Assembly (NCBI GenBank): GCA_001789205.1
Contig: MFYT01000004.1
Location: 25,544 to 89,543 of the forward strand
Direction: 5' to 3'
Length of the DNA: 64,000 bases
Source of the DNA: Candidatus Raymondbacteria bacterium RIFOXYA2_FULL_49_16
GTDB lineage: Bacteria; Fibrobacterota; OXYB2-FULL-49-7; XYB2-FULL-49-35
The position numbers and the translations under genes are program-made. Position 1 is the stretch's first letter. Every line of letters starts with the position of its first letter. Positions 9,799 through 18,616 of the stretch are shown piece after piece. The notes under the pieces are model-generated. The model had not been told where the DNA came from and did no database searches. It worked only from the letters and a program-made list of their open reading frames with translations.

Positions 9799-10803
9799 CC
9801 GGTTTTCATAGATCGCCAGCACCACATCAGTTGCCATGCGCGCGGATTCTCCGGATATTGCCGGTTCCCTGTTGTTTTTGACAGCATCGATAAAGTCCCG
9901 GATAATGGCCTCGTGCCCTGCGGTCTCTTTTACCGCCGCGCTGGTCGCGCTATCGTGGACGGCAAAACCCTTGGATTGCGTGGGATTTTCCATGCCTTCG
10001 ATGTTCCACACGGTTATCACATCGTTCTCCATGATAAAAGCGCCTTTGTCCGTATGAATATGCAATTGCGCTGGAAATCCGGGCTTTGCCGCTGTTGAGG
10101 CAATAACGGTCGCGATCATGTTGTTGGGATACATCAGCAGGGCCGCCCCATGGTCTTCGACTTCAATATCGTGTGCATAGGTCCCCAGGGCGCTGACAAC
10201 GCGTAATGGTTTGCCGAAAAACCAGCAGAGAATATCGATGTTGTGCGCGGCCTGGTGCATGAAGGGCCCGCCGCCATCGTATTTCCGCGAACCCCGGTAG
10301 GCCGCGCTGTTGTAATAGGCCTGGGGCCGGTAAAATTTTGCGATAAGGTCCGCAGCAAACACACGTCCAAGGGCGCCTGAATCGAGCAGCTGCTTTACAA
10401 CAACATTGTCCGGACTCATGCGCCGCTGAAAAGCGACACTGAGTTTTACCCCATGCTCCTTGCACTCGCGGATCATGAGGTCCATTGCTTCACGGGTTAC
10501 ATCGAGCGGCTTTTCGGTGAGCACATGCTTGTTCAGGCGCGCGGCGGCAACCGCACCTTCGTGGTGCAGTCCATTTGGCGTGGTGACAATGACCGCGTCA
10601 CAGGTATCGGCAAACGCTTCGAGCGAAAAGGCGACGGGGACTGCCGGATGGCCCTCTGGTACCACTGGCGCGGTGGCGCTCCGTGACACCACGCCTGTCA
10701 CGCATGCGCCTGGAATGGCGCGTATTGCCGCGCAATAGGTGCGGCACATGCTGCCCGAACCAATGATCACGAACCTGAAATTGTTTTCCAAGGATACGGT
10801 CAT
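9793..10803 (-). CDS. Gfo/Idh/MocA-family oxidoreductase
   Basis: 336 residues from the ATG at 10803, which shares an ATGA overlap with the stop of the DUF362 gene upstream; earlier in-frame ATGs lie inside that gene. The N-terminus is a Rossmann fold ([14 protein letters not shown]) for NAD(P). The family lysine is in [10 protein letters not shown], and the C-terminal alpha/beta domain has [15 protein letters not shown]. Family members oxidise or reduce sugars, inositols and related alcohols. The substrate cannot be told. Translational coupling to the DUF362 gene suggests one operon, though the functional link is unclear. Confidence 0.88.
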   Translation of the reverse strand: MTVSLENNFRFVIIGSGSMCRTYCAAIRAIPGACVTGVVSRSATAPVVPEGHPAVPVAFSLEAFADTCDAVIVTTPNGLHHEGAVAAARLNKHVLTEKPLDVTREAMDLMIRECKEHGVKLSVAFQRRMSPDNVVVKQLLDSGALGRVFAADLIAKFYRPQAYYNSAAYRGSRKYDGGGPFMHQAAHNIDILCWFFGKPLRVVSALGTYAHDIEVEDHGAALLMYPNNMIATVIASTAAKPGFPAQLHIHTDKGAFIMENDVITVWNIEGMENPTQSKGFAVHDSATSAAVKETAGHEAIIRDFIDAVKNNREPAISGESARMATDVVLAIYENRL

Positions 10804-13076
10804 TTCAGATATATCAGCTGCCGTGTCAGGACAGCATTGTTGGCCTTTAAACACGCGAAATATACTCCGCTCATGACTTCTTTGCCGTTTGCGTCTGTTC
10901 CATGCCACAAAACCGCCTGGCGGCTGGCGGCCCTGCGGCTTTTGTATATGTCTGCCACCTTACGTCCGGAAGCGTCGTATATCCCGAGCAATACAGGCGC
11001 ATTGCTCTTTGGCAAAGTAAAGGATATTTTCACCGTGCTGTTGAAGGGATTGGGGCTGCTGGCCAATATCATTTTTGTTCCTTGGGCAACACCCGCCTTC
11101 TCAACCGCCACGTCTGATCCCAGGTGGTAGAACGTGCCCCAAAGCGTACGGCCGCCGAAATAGGACATTTTTTGGGCCGCGGTAAAGGTGTCCGGCGTAC
11201 CGAGCGTCCAGCTTGACGAACTATGCGGAACATAGCCATTGCGCTCCGTGAGGCCGCCGATATTCACCACGGCAAGGCTGAAGCCATACTCGGATCCTGA
11301 CCGTCGCATCTTCACGAGAATACGATTGTCGCCTTGTTGTAAGTTTACAACGGGGAACGAAGAGACCCTGTCATAAGTAAGATAACTCGCGTTCGTGAGC
11401 GCCTCACCGTTAATATATATCTTAATATCTCGTACCCCGCCGGCATACAACATGCCGCTCTGCGCGGTTTTGGAATAAATCCTGGAGAAAGCGTATATGA
11501 TGCTGTTCGTCGCCGTATTCTGGTCCGCCACGGTCAGATCCACGTAATCCGAGGGAGAAATATATTCGGTCCATGTCTTGCCGTCCTCCTGATCGCCAGC
11601 CATGGGATTCGCGTCAGTCTCGGCAATCGCTTCGGAATCGTTTGTCGATGCGTTGAAAGGACCGAGCAAAAGCCATCTCCGGCAGCCGCGTCCATAATAA
11701 TGCATAGAATGAAAATCGGTATAATTGCCCGCTCTGCCTATGGGCGCCATAAAATCAGTCCGCACGCTGCCAATGGAATCGCCGATGACCGCAATTTGGT
11801 CAAGGAACATGGTGCCGGTTCCCTTGGCATGTTCCCAGCGAAGCAGGTCAAGGTCCATGGGGTTGATGTTTATTGTGGCGCAGGCCACGGCCTCGACGGC
11901 CACAGGATCGCCGCCTGTCATAATGAAGTTGCGGCGAAGAAACCCCGTGGACCTTCCGTTGGGATGGGAGCCGTCGCCCTCAAGAGACGCTATGCCGTCA
12001 ATAACGCAATAATCCGTGGGATGGTAGGCGAACAGGTTTAGCACGGTTTCCACAAGCTCGTCATGGTCGAGCAGACTCAGCGAGTTAACGCGCGGCCGCG
12101 GATAGGTGTCGCCCACCGCATACACGCCGCGCGACACCGAGCCTATGTAGTTCTTGTGCACGCAATTAAGAACAAGATGGTCGTTAAAAGTCGTTTTCAG
12201 GACAGGAACATTGACAAGAATATCGCAATTGAGCACAGCGTCGCATGGGACATAGCCATTGTCAGCCGTGGTGTTCGCGGTCGTCAGCGCCCCCAGGCCT
12301 ATCTGGTTATTGTCCGGCACCGGATATATCTGCGGCGCCATGCCCGCCCTTTCCGAGTCGGGAATCTCATTGTAGGGCCGGCCGTCGCTCATTATTTCAT
12401 TGAAATTTAAATTTATACAGTCAATTATTTTGCCCGGGTGGCGAACCCTGGCGGAATCAGCAATCGATCCGAGCGTAAAATCGGAGTGCAGGCCTGGAAA
12501 GAAGTCTGCCCAGGTATACGAACCGAATTGAGCCAGCTCGAATATGTCAAATTCCCCATAGCCAGCATACCCTCCGCCAGCAAGCAAGCTGATGCGTTGT
12601 GCGCCGGTACTGTCGGCTATATAATCAAGCACAGCCTGGATAATGCGTGGATCCGTCTGGTCTCCGGGCATATATTTCTGGCCTGGACAATACACAATGT
12701 TCGGCATTATGGCCACCCAGCATCCGGCGCCTTTGCCGTCAATTTTGTATTTCAATTCCGGGATGAGCGTTCCGAAATGTCTGTCCCCTGCAAGGGCCTT
12801 GAAGACCATCTCCCGCACCTCAGCCGGTGTGAGGTCCGCGGTGTCGCCCTTGGAAAATGAAAGGAGCGGGTTGCTGGCTTTTATGATGGACACGTGCGTC
12901 TTGATGGAAGCGCCCGTAACACCATCGTAGTCATCATTCTCTCCGGAATCGTAGAAGTAACTGTCGACCACCGGGTCGTTTCCCGCGTTGTTGCGCGACG
13001 TGACAATATCAACGGCCACAAGGCATGTGACCGCAACGGCGGCAAAAAAGACCTTCTTCCTTTTGACAAATCGCAT
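10800..13076 (-). CDS. Exported DUF362-domain protein with type IX-like sorting tail
   Basis: 758 residues from the ATG at 13076, with a GGAGGGGGA ribosome site just upstream. A basic-hydrophobic N-terminus (MRFVKRKKVFFAAVAVTCLV) acts as signal sequence or anchor. Residues ~60-430 resemble DUF362, with CDILVNVPVLKTTFNDH, NYIGSVSRGV and a GGDPVAVEAVACATI segment near the end. The following part is beta-rich. The last ~85 residues (SSPNPFNSTVKISFTLP, then GVYFACLKANNAVLTR and an end in IYLK) form a sorting/FlgD-like domain. DUF362 proteins are mostly uncharacterised and often carry ferredoxin domains, but no CxxCxxC is visible here. Confidence 0.72.
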   Translation of the reverse strand: MRFVKRKKVFFAAVAVTCLVAVDIVTSRNNAGNDPVVDSYFYDSGENDDYDGVTGASIKTHVSIIKASNPLLSFSKGDTADLTPAEVREMVFKALAGDRHFGTLIPELKYKIDGKGAGCWVAIMPNIVYCPGQKYMPGDQTDPRIIQAVLDYIADSTGAQRISLLAGGGYAGYGEFDIFELAQFGSYTWADFFPGLHSDFTLGSIADSARVRHPGKIIDCINLNFNEIMSDGRPYNEIPDSERAGMAPQIYPVPDNNQIGLGALTTANTTADNGYVPCDAVLNCDILVNVPVLKTTFNDHLVLNCVHKNYIGSVSRGVYAVGDTYPRPRVNSLSLLDHDELVETVLNLFAYHPTDYCVIDGIASLEGDGSHPNGRSTGFLRRNFIMTGGDPVAVEAVACATININPMDLDLLRWEHAKGTGTMFLDQIAVIGDSIGSVRTDFMAPIGRAGNYTDFHSMHYYGRGCRRWLLLGPFNASTNDSEAIAETDANPMAGDQEDGKTWTEYISPSDYVDLTVADQNTATNSIIYAFSRIYSKTAQSGMLYAGGVRDIKIYINGEALTNASYLTYDRVSSFPVVNLQQGDNRILVKMRRSGSEYGFSLAVVNIGGLTERNGYVPHSSSSWTLGTPDTFTAAQKMSYFGGRTLWGTFYHLGSDVAVEKAGVAQGTKMILASSPNPFNSTVKISFTLPKSNAPVLLGIYDASGRKVADIYKSRRAASRQAVLWHGTDANGKEVMSGVYFACLKANNAVLTRQLIYLK

Positions 13077-13171
13077 GATCCCCTCCCCCTCCACCCGAAT
13101 GATTATAGAACAAATATCAGTATAAATCTAGATAATTACTCAATGAAAAACAAACGAATTTTCACCTGATT

Positions 13172-14407
13172 TTATAGCAGATGGTCCACCTTCTCATCAG
13201 CGCTAAATATCAACACAAACCCGTCCACATTGTTCATGGATAAAATATCCATGACCTCTTTTTGCGTGTTGAAGACCATGAACTTGCCAGACATGCCGCG
13301 TATTTTTTTATTGAGGTTTTTCAAAAACTGCATGAACGTGGCGTCAATGTCGTCCACGCCCTCAAAATCGAACGCTATGTTTTGCGATCCCAACGCGAGC
13401 ATCTCCTGGATGCGCAGCTTGACCGGAATCATGGAATAGGCGTTCAGCCTGCCGCGCAGTTTGAGGATCCTGAAATACTTGCTCGCCTTTTCCTCGATCC
13501 CCACCTGCGATGTTTTCACAACAGCCGCTTTGAACCCTTTGCCGGCCGACCCTCTCTTTTTTCCCTTCTGCCGCGTCGAGGGATCCGCGATCTTCTTGCG
13601 CGCCAGGTAGTAATTAGTACTTACCAAAGGGCTGGTGTCGCGGTCCAGGCGCCCGAGCAGCTGGGCAAGGGGCTGGCTCTCAATCCCGATCTCGCCAATG
13701 ACCCATGCGGCGCTGGCGCGCATGAGTTCAGACGGACTGGTGACCATTTCCTTTAAGTCCTTTTCCACATCGTGGTAGCCCAGGCTCCAGAGCGCTTTTA
13801 CGACATTGGCGCGCACCCGGTTGTTGGTGTCGTTTTTAATGCGTAACAGCACACTCACGCTGTTCTTGTTCTCGGTCTCCTCAAGCGCCTCCACCGCATT
13901 GGCGCGCACGCGCGAATCAGCGTCCTTGAGATAGGTGACAATGATGGCCGGCTCCTTCTTGCGCGCCATGGTGCCCAGGGTCTTCACGGCTGCGGCCCGG
14001 ATCAGCTTGTTACTGTCGTTGAGCGCTTGCTGGAGAATGTCCGAGGCTGTGCGCACGCTGTTCATGGAGCGGAGCAGAAAGAGAGAATCGAACCGTTTCT
14101 TTAAGTCTGTGGAAAGAAAATCAGCGCGCAACCGTTCGAGGATTTCGGGTTCAAACTTGAGCAGAAGACCCACCAGCACGTCGCGCGTACCCGGTTCAAT
14201 GGCGTTGTCCATGCTGCGCAACGTCTCCTGGATCACCGATGACGCAATACGCATAGCCTCGTCCGCGGGCATGCCTTTTTTCCCGCGGATGATCTCCATG
14301 ATCATGGGCAAATTGACGTAGAAATTGTCGCGGGTTATCTGGCGAAGTCCCTCGAGCTGTTCTGTTTCCAGGGGGCTTAAAAGCAGTTCCTTGAGCGAAG
14401 CGTTCAT
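13172..14407 (-). CDS. HEAT-repeat protein with C-terminal STAS-like domain
   Basis: 411 residues. The middle (about 95-240) is a run of HEAT-type helical pairs, for example LIRAAAVKTLGTMARKKEPA, RVRANAVEALEETENK and RVRANVVKALWSLGYHD. The last ~105 residues look like a STAS/anti-sigma-antagonist fold: GRLNAYSMIPVKLRIQEML, then IAFDFEGVDDIDATFMQFL, with no obvious phospho-acceptor Ser after the Asp. It is cytoplasmic, with no signal or membrane segment. It is the last gene of the amidohydrolase-HAD-UMF1-pdxA run and overlaps pdxA by four bases. Its role is unknown; a protein-interaction scaffold in a stress or partner-switch circuit is inference. Confidence 0.75.
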   Translation of the reverse strand: MNASLKELLLSPLETEQLEGLRQITRDNFYVNLPMIMEIIRGKKGMPADEAMRIASSVIQETLRSMDNAIEPGTRDVLVGLLLKFEPEILERLRADFLSTDLKKRFDSLFLLRSMNSVRTASDILQQALNDSNKLIRAAAVKTLGTMARKKEPAIIVTYLKDADSRVRANAVEALEETENKNSVSVLLRIKNDTNNRVRANVVKALWSLGYHDVEKDLKEMVTSPSELMRASAAWVIGEIGIESQPLAQLLGRLDRDTSPLVSTNYYLARKKIADPSTRQKGKKRGSAGKGFKAAVVKTSQVGIEEKASKYFRILKLRGRLNAYSMIPVKLRIQEMLALGSQNIAFDFEGVDDIDATFMQFLKNLNKKIRGMSGKFMVFNTQKEVMDILSMNNVDGFVLIFSADEKVDHLL

Positions 14408-15384
14408 ACTGTTTTCCCTTTCCGCGCCATTGTGGCGGCAAGCGTAATAGCGTCGATCATGCTGCCAGGATCAGCCACGCCCTTGCCGGCAATATCAAAC
14501 GCCGTACCATGGTCGACTGACGTGCGTATAAAAGGAATGCCCAGGGTCACGTTCACCCCTGCGGTGCGGCCGCGGCGCTCGGTAAGGCTGAAGAGCGCTG
14601 TCTTGAAGGCCACGTGGCCGTGGTCGTGGACCATGGAAACCACCCCGTGAAACTTGTCGCCAAAAAGCTGCGCAAACACCACGTCGGGCGGCACAGGCAG
14701 GGACGCGCGTATCCCCTCCCTGTTTAATTGCTTGACAGCAGGAACAATCTCCCGCTCCTCCTCCGCGCCGAACATTCCTCCCTCGCCCGCATGGGGATTG
14801 AGGCCCGACACGCCGATGCGCGGCGCGCGCACGCCAATGCCCTTGAGAAACCCATTGAGGAGCCTGGCCGTGGCAACCACCCGTTCACGCGTCACCATCC
14901 TGATGGCTGTGCGCAGGGGCTCGTGTAGAGTGACAAAGGCGATGGTCTTTCCGGCCGCGTACAAGGCAAGGCAATACCGTTTAATTCCCGCATACTCCGC
15001 GATGTAATCCGTGTGACCATGGAAGCCCTTTACTCCCGAAAGGGCCACCGCCTCCTTGGACAGCGGGGCCGTGGCAATGCCGTCTATCTGCCGCGCGGTC
15101 ACCAAGCCCAGGGCCGCATTGAGCGCGATGAGTGCCTCCCTGCCGGCGCGCGCCTCGGTTTTGCCGTACCGCGGAACACGCGCGCACGGGTCACTGTTGA
15201 AAAGGGGGATCCTGGACAGGGAAACGCCCAGACATGCGGCCGCGCTGCCGATTGCGGCTGCGGAGCCAATAATCAACGGCGAACAGATCGCCCGCACTGG
15301 CCGATGGAGCGCCGCCTTGACCGCAAGTTCGGGACCAACACCATTGGGGTCGCCCGCGGTGATGCCGATAACCGGTTTTTTCAT
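14404..15384 (-). CDS. pdxA: 4-hydroxythreonine-4-phosphate dehydrogenase
   Basis: 326 residues, full length for PdxA, which oxidises 4-phosphohydroxy-L-threonine in DXP-dependent pyridoxal phosphate synthesis. The N-terminus has the signature ITAGDPNGVGPELAVKAAL. Metal and substrate residues sit in GFHGHTDYIAEYAG, in GLNPHAGEGGMFG and in MVHDHGHVAFKTALF. ATGA-type overlaps join it to the UMF1 gene upstream and the HEAT-STAS gene downstream. PdxA2-type relatives act on other hydroxy-acids, but no such pathway genes are nearby. Confidence 0.93.
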   Translation of the reverse strand: MKKPVIGITAGDPNGVGPELAVKAALHRPVRAICSPLIIGSAAAIGSAAACLGVSLSRIPLFNSDPCARVPRYGKTEARAGREALIALNAALGLVTARQIDGIATAPLSKEAVALSGVKGFHGHTDYIAEYAGIKRYCLALYAAGKTIAFVTLHEPLRTAIRMVTRERVVATARLLNGFLKGIGVRAPRIGVSGLNPHAGEGGMFGAEEEREIVPAVKQLNREGIRASLPVPPDVVFAQLFGDKFHGVVSMVHDHGHVAFKTALFSLTERRGRTAGVNVTLGIPFIRTSVDHGTAFDIAGKGVADPGSMIDAITLAATMARKGKTV

Positions 15385-16607
15385 AATACCGTCCCTTTAC
15401 GCTCATCAACAAGGAATAGAAGCGCAATGCCAATGACAAAGAAACCCGCGGTCATGAGTATGGCCGAACGGATGTCCCCGCCAGAAAATGACAGGAAGAG
15501 CCCGAAGGTAAAAAGACCACACAGGGCCGCGGCCTTGCCCGCAAAGCCCCAGAAGCCATAAAATTCAGCTTCCTTTCCCGCAGGCGCAAAGAGGCCCACA
15601 ATGCTGCGGCTCGCTGACTGGCTTGCGCCCATGGCAAAACCCACCGCATTGGCCACCACCCAGAAGCTCTCCCGCTCCTTTACAAAATATGCTCCCAGCA
15701 CCGCGGAAATCCAGAGGAAAAGCGTTATGAAGAGCGTACGGCGCGCGCCAATACGGTCCTGGACAAAACCAAACACAAAGGCGCCCGCAGCCGAGGTGAC
15801 GTTCGCGGCCAGGATGAGGAGAATGATCTCCTTCTGCGAAAAATGCAGCGCCTCCTGGGCAAAAATCGCTGCGAATGAGATCACCGTGGCTGTGCCGCAC
15901 GTGTAAAAGAAAAACGAGAGCAGGAAGAAAAACAACTCGCGATAGTGCCTGATGTCCCTGAACGTGTCGCGCAGACTGCTGAACCCCGCCTCGGGAATGG
16001 TCTTGTTCGACGGTGGAAGCGGTGCCGCGGTCCGTTCTTTTAACAGAAAAAAGACCGGCAGGGCGAAAACCCCGAAAAAAAGCGCGGTAAGAACAGGTGT
16101 GAACCTCAACGCGTTCTCGCCATAGCCTGCGTGTGAGAGATACGCGAGGCAGAGCAGAAGCGAGGAAATGCCGCCCACATATCCGAACGACCACGCGTAC
16201 CCCGATATGCGGCCAATGGTATGGCGCGACGCAAGGCCGGGTAGAAAGCTGGAAACAAAATTCTCGGACAGGGCAAAGCCGAAATTCGAACAGATGACCA
16301 TGGCGCAGGCGAGGAATACGTGTTCGCTGCTCCCGAAATAGAGCAGCGCGGTTGACGCAACACAGATCGCGTACGACGCGAAGAGAAAGCGCTTGCGGCT
16401 GTTGCCAAAGTCGGCCATGGCCCCGGCGATGGGGCTGGCGATAATGACAAAGAGATATGAAAGCGAGAGGGTCAGTGACCAGAGAAAGGGTGTACCAATA
16501 GCCGAGACAAAATAAGCGTTGTATACGGCCGTGATGATGACCGTGGTGTAGCCAGAATTGGCGAAATCAAAGAGGCAGAAGCCGAAAATTTCACGTTTTG
16601 CCGCCAT
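15381..16607 (-). CDS. MFS transporter, UMF1 (Atg22-like) family
   Basis: 408 residues with about twelve membrane segments. The N-terminal signature FGFCLFDFANSGYTTVIIT and the following VYNAYFVSAIGTPF are characteristic of the UMF1 branch of the major facilitator superfamily, related to yeast vacuolar Atg22. The central loop has DRIGARRTLFI, the MFS loop motif. It overlaps pdxA by four bases and lies six bases after the HAD gene. Substrates of bacterial UMF1 proteins are not firmly known; amino acid or metabolite efflux is only suggested by the fungal relative. Confidence 0.88.
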   Translation of the reverse strand: MAAKREIFGFCLFDFANSGYTTVIITAVYNAYFVSAIGTPFLWSLTLSLSYLFVIIASPIAGAMADFGNSRKRFLFASYAICVASTALLYFGSSEHVFLACAMVICSNFGFALSENFVSSFLPGLASRHTIGRISGYAWSFGYVGGISSLLLCLAYLSHAGYGENALRFTPVLTALFFGVFALPVFFLLKERTAAPLPPSNKTIPEAGFSSLRDTFRDIRHYRELFFFLLSFFFYTCGTATVISFAAIFAQEALHFSQKEIILLILAANVTSAAGAFVFGFVQDRIGARRTLFITLFLWISAVLGAYFVKERESFWVVANAVGFAMGASQSASRSIVGLFAPAGKEAEFYGFWGFAGKAAALCGLFTFGLFLSFSGGDIRSAILMTAGFFVIGIALLFLVDERKGTVL

Positions 16608-16613
16608 GCACGC

Positions 16614-17261
16614 CTATGCTTCCAAAAACCGGACAATGTCCACCAGACCAGCGGCCACGGTTTGCACCGCCAGGTCAGCCTCGCCCAGGTCCTCGGGATA
16701 GGGGCCGGTATGCACGCCCACCACACGCGCGCCCGCTGCCTTTGCCGCGCGTATCCCAATGACCGAATCCTCAAAGACCGCGCAGGCGGCGGGCGGCCTG
16801 CCCACCCGTTCTGCGGCAAGAAGATACCCTTCGGGGTCGGGCTTGAAGGCCCGCACATCCCCCGCGTGGACTCGTACGGGAAAATACGTCTCCAGCTCCG
16901 TGGAACGCAGCACCGCCTCAACGGTTTTCTGCGCGCTCGCGCTCACCAGCGCAATGGGAACCCGGCCATGGTAGCGTTCCAAAAGATCCCTGATACCCGG
17001 CAAAGGATCTATGGGCCCTTCAAGCAGTCTGACAAAAAGATCGTGCTTTTCGCGCACGGCTGTATGCAATGGCACGGGAAAAGGGTGCACCGCGTTCACA
17101 TCCGTAAAAATCGACACAGTGTTTCTCCCCTTGACCGGGATATGCCTGACGTCCGTGGCTGGGATGCCATAGGCGCGGTAGACCGCTTGACGCGCTGCTT
17201 CGTGGACCGGCTCGGTGTCGACCAAAACCCCATCCATGTCGAACATGAGCGCCTGGATCAT
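16614..17261 (-). CDS. HAD-superfamily phosphatase, beta-phosphoglucomutase-like
   Basis: 215 residues. Motif I is MFDMDGVLVDTEPVH, with nucleophile Asp8 and acid/base Asp10. Motif II is around LVSASAQKTVEAVL, motif III is KPDPEGYLLAAE and motif IV is VFEDSVIGIRAAKAAG. A helical cap is inserted after motif I. This pattern is HAD subfamily IA, including beta-phosphoglucomutase, phosphoglycolate phosphatase and sugar-phosphate phosphatases. Its start overlaps the amidohydrolase stop by four bases, so the two genes are translationally coupled. The substrate is not deducible. Confidence 0.9.
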   Translation of the reverse strand: MIQALMFDMDGVLVDTEPVHEAARQAVYRAYGIPATDVRHIPVKGRNTVSIFTDVNAVHPFPVPLHTAVREKHDLFVRLLEGPIDPLPGIRDLLERYHGRVPIALVSASAQKTVEAVLRSTELETYFPVRVHAGDVRAFKPDPEGYLLAAERVGRPPAACAVFEDSVIGIRAAKAAGARVVGVHTGPYPEDLGEADLAVQTVAAGLVDIVRFLEA

Positions 17262-18478
17262 ACAAGCACCTCCTTCCCATTTACCAAAACAAAAACCACG
17301 TCGCGGTCTTCGGTTAGAATCTCCTCAACCACGTCGCCGCTGGAGCATTCATGAAGTCGCACGCCGATAAGATCGGCCAGAAAGCCCTGCCGCACTTGTC
17401 CCAGCACCCCATTGAGCCCAATGGCGCGCGCGCCCCCCTGAATGGCAAGACAGAGGATTTCCTCGCCCGAAAGCGCCGGGGCAAGGGATTTCAAGCAGAA
17501 AAGCTCGTCAAAGAGGTTGAGCGAATCGACCGTGGCAAGGCTGTCCGTACCCACACAGACATTGATGCCGCTGGCGCGGAATTTTTCCAGGGGAAAGGGG
17601 CCATGGTTGAACCGCTGCCAGCTCCGAGGGCAGATAACCACAGAGACCTCTTGACGCGCCATGCGGGCAATCTCCTGGTCTGAAACGAAATTCGCGTGCG
17701 CCACGATCATTTTCCGGGGAACCAGTGAACGCGAAAACAGATACGAGACTGGAGACTCGCCTATGGGGCACGACAACCCCATGCCATGCCTGCTGAGGGC
17801 GGCATTGAGTCCGCCTGTGCCGTACAGAAAGAGATCGTGCTCCTCTTTGCTCTCGGCCACATGGCTCAAAACAAAGACATTCTGTTCAGCGGCATAAGCA
17901 AGGCACTGCCTGAAAAGCTCTTCAGGGACCGAATAGGGCGCATGGGGGCAAATACCCCAGTTAGACAGCTCATTTGCCAAAAAGCCGCTCGCTTTGGCAA
18001 GGGTGTCGGCAAAAATGGTTGCGGGATCCTTACCCCCGGCAAGGGAAAACTCAAGGAAAATGATCGACCGAAGCCGTTCGTTGAAAAGTATCTTGAACGA
18101 GGCGCCGCTATAGCTGGAGTCGAGCACGGTCGTTGTGCCCGAATTGAGGCATTCAAGAACGCCCAGGTGCACGGCATTGATCTCTTCATCGAATGAAATC
18201 TCTTGTCTCTTATGCAAAAAATCAGACAGCCATATTGAAAAGCTACTCGAATAATCGATAACGTCCCGGAGAGGACCATATTCAAGGTGCGTATGAGCAT
18301 TGATGAGACCGGGCAGCAGCGCCGTATTCTCAAAAAAGAGCTCGTGGTCATTTGGATATTTATCCTTAAGCAGCCTCCAGGCGCCCACATCGACTATCCG
18401 TTTATCCACAACCCTCACACAACCGTCATTAATGACACCCTGGTGCAGCGTAATAATCTTGGAGGCCCCGTAAAGCAT
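17258..18478 (-). CDS. Metal-dependent amidohydrolase, aminofutalosine deaminase (MqnX)-like
   Basis: 406 residues from the ATG at 18478 (MLYGASKIITLHQG), where the N-terminal beta-sandwich of amidohydrolases begins; the alternative start 14 codons upstream adds nothing recognisable. Metal ligands are in PGLINAHTHLEYG, HVAESKEEHD and VCVGTDSLATVDSLNLFDEL. ICPRSWQRFNHGPFPLEKF resembles the aminofutalosine deaminases of the futalosine menaquinone pathway more than guanine deaminases. S-adenosylhomocysteine deaminase remains possible. It heads a five-gene overlapping operon with a HAD phosphatase, UMF1 transporter, pdxA and a HEAT-STAS protein. No other mqn gene is in the window. Confidence 0.8.
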   Translation of the reverse strand: MLYGASKIITLHQGVINDGCVRVVDKRIVDVGAWRLLKDKYPNDHELFFENTALLPGLINAHTHLEYGPLRDVIDYSSSFSIWLSDFLHKRQEISFDEEINAVHLGVLECLNSGTTTVLDSSYSGASFKILFNERLRSIIFLEFSLAGGKDPATIFADTLAKASGFLANELSNWGICPHAPYSVPEELFRQCLAYAAEQNVFVLSHVAESKEEHDLFLYGTGGLNAALSRHGMGLSCPIGESPVSYLFSRSLVPRKMIVAHANFVSDQEIARMARQEVSVVICPRSWQRFNHGPFPLEKFRASGINVCVGTDSLATVDSLNLFDELFCLKSLAPALSGEEILCLAIQGGARAIGLNGVLGQVRQGFLADLIGVRLHECSSGDVVEEILTEDRDVVFVLVNGKEVLV

Positions 18479-18581
18479 GCTCAAAAAATAAGTTACATGA
18501 CTTGATGAAAGCAAAACCAACCGTTCTGCGGGAAACCCTTGCCCTTTGGGGTGAGAAATTATATTTTAATATAAATCTTTG

Positions 18582-18587
18582 TATAAT
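18582..18587 (+). promoter_or_regulatory. Likely -10 element (TATAAT) before the STAS-PEGA gene
   Basis: A perfect TATAAT lies 30 bases before the ATG at 18617, inside an AT-rich gap between divergent genes. No good -35 hexamer is seen at the usual distance. AAAGGA at 18602-18607 is the ribosome-binding site. Confidence 0.45.
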
Positions 18588-18616
18588 TTAAACTTTTTAT
18601 AAAAGGACCTATTCTC

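Noticed and set aside
15191..15439. Alternative minus-strand frame over pdxA and UMF1
   Set aside because: The pdxA and UMF1 frames carry family signatures. This is an out-of-frame shadow.
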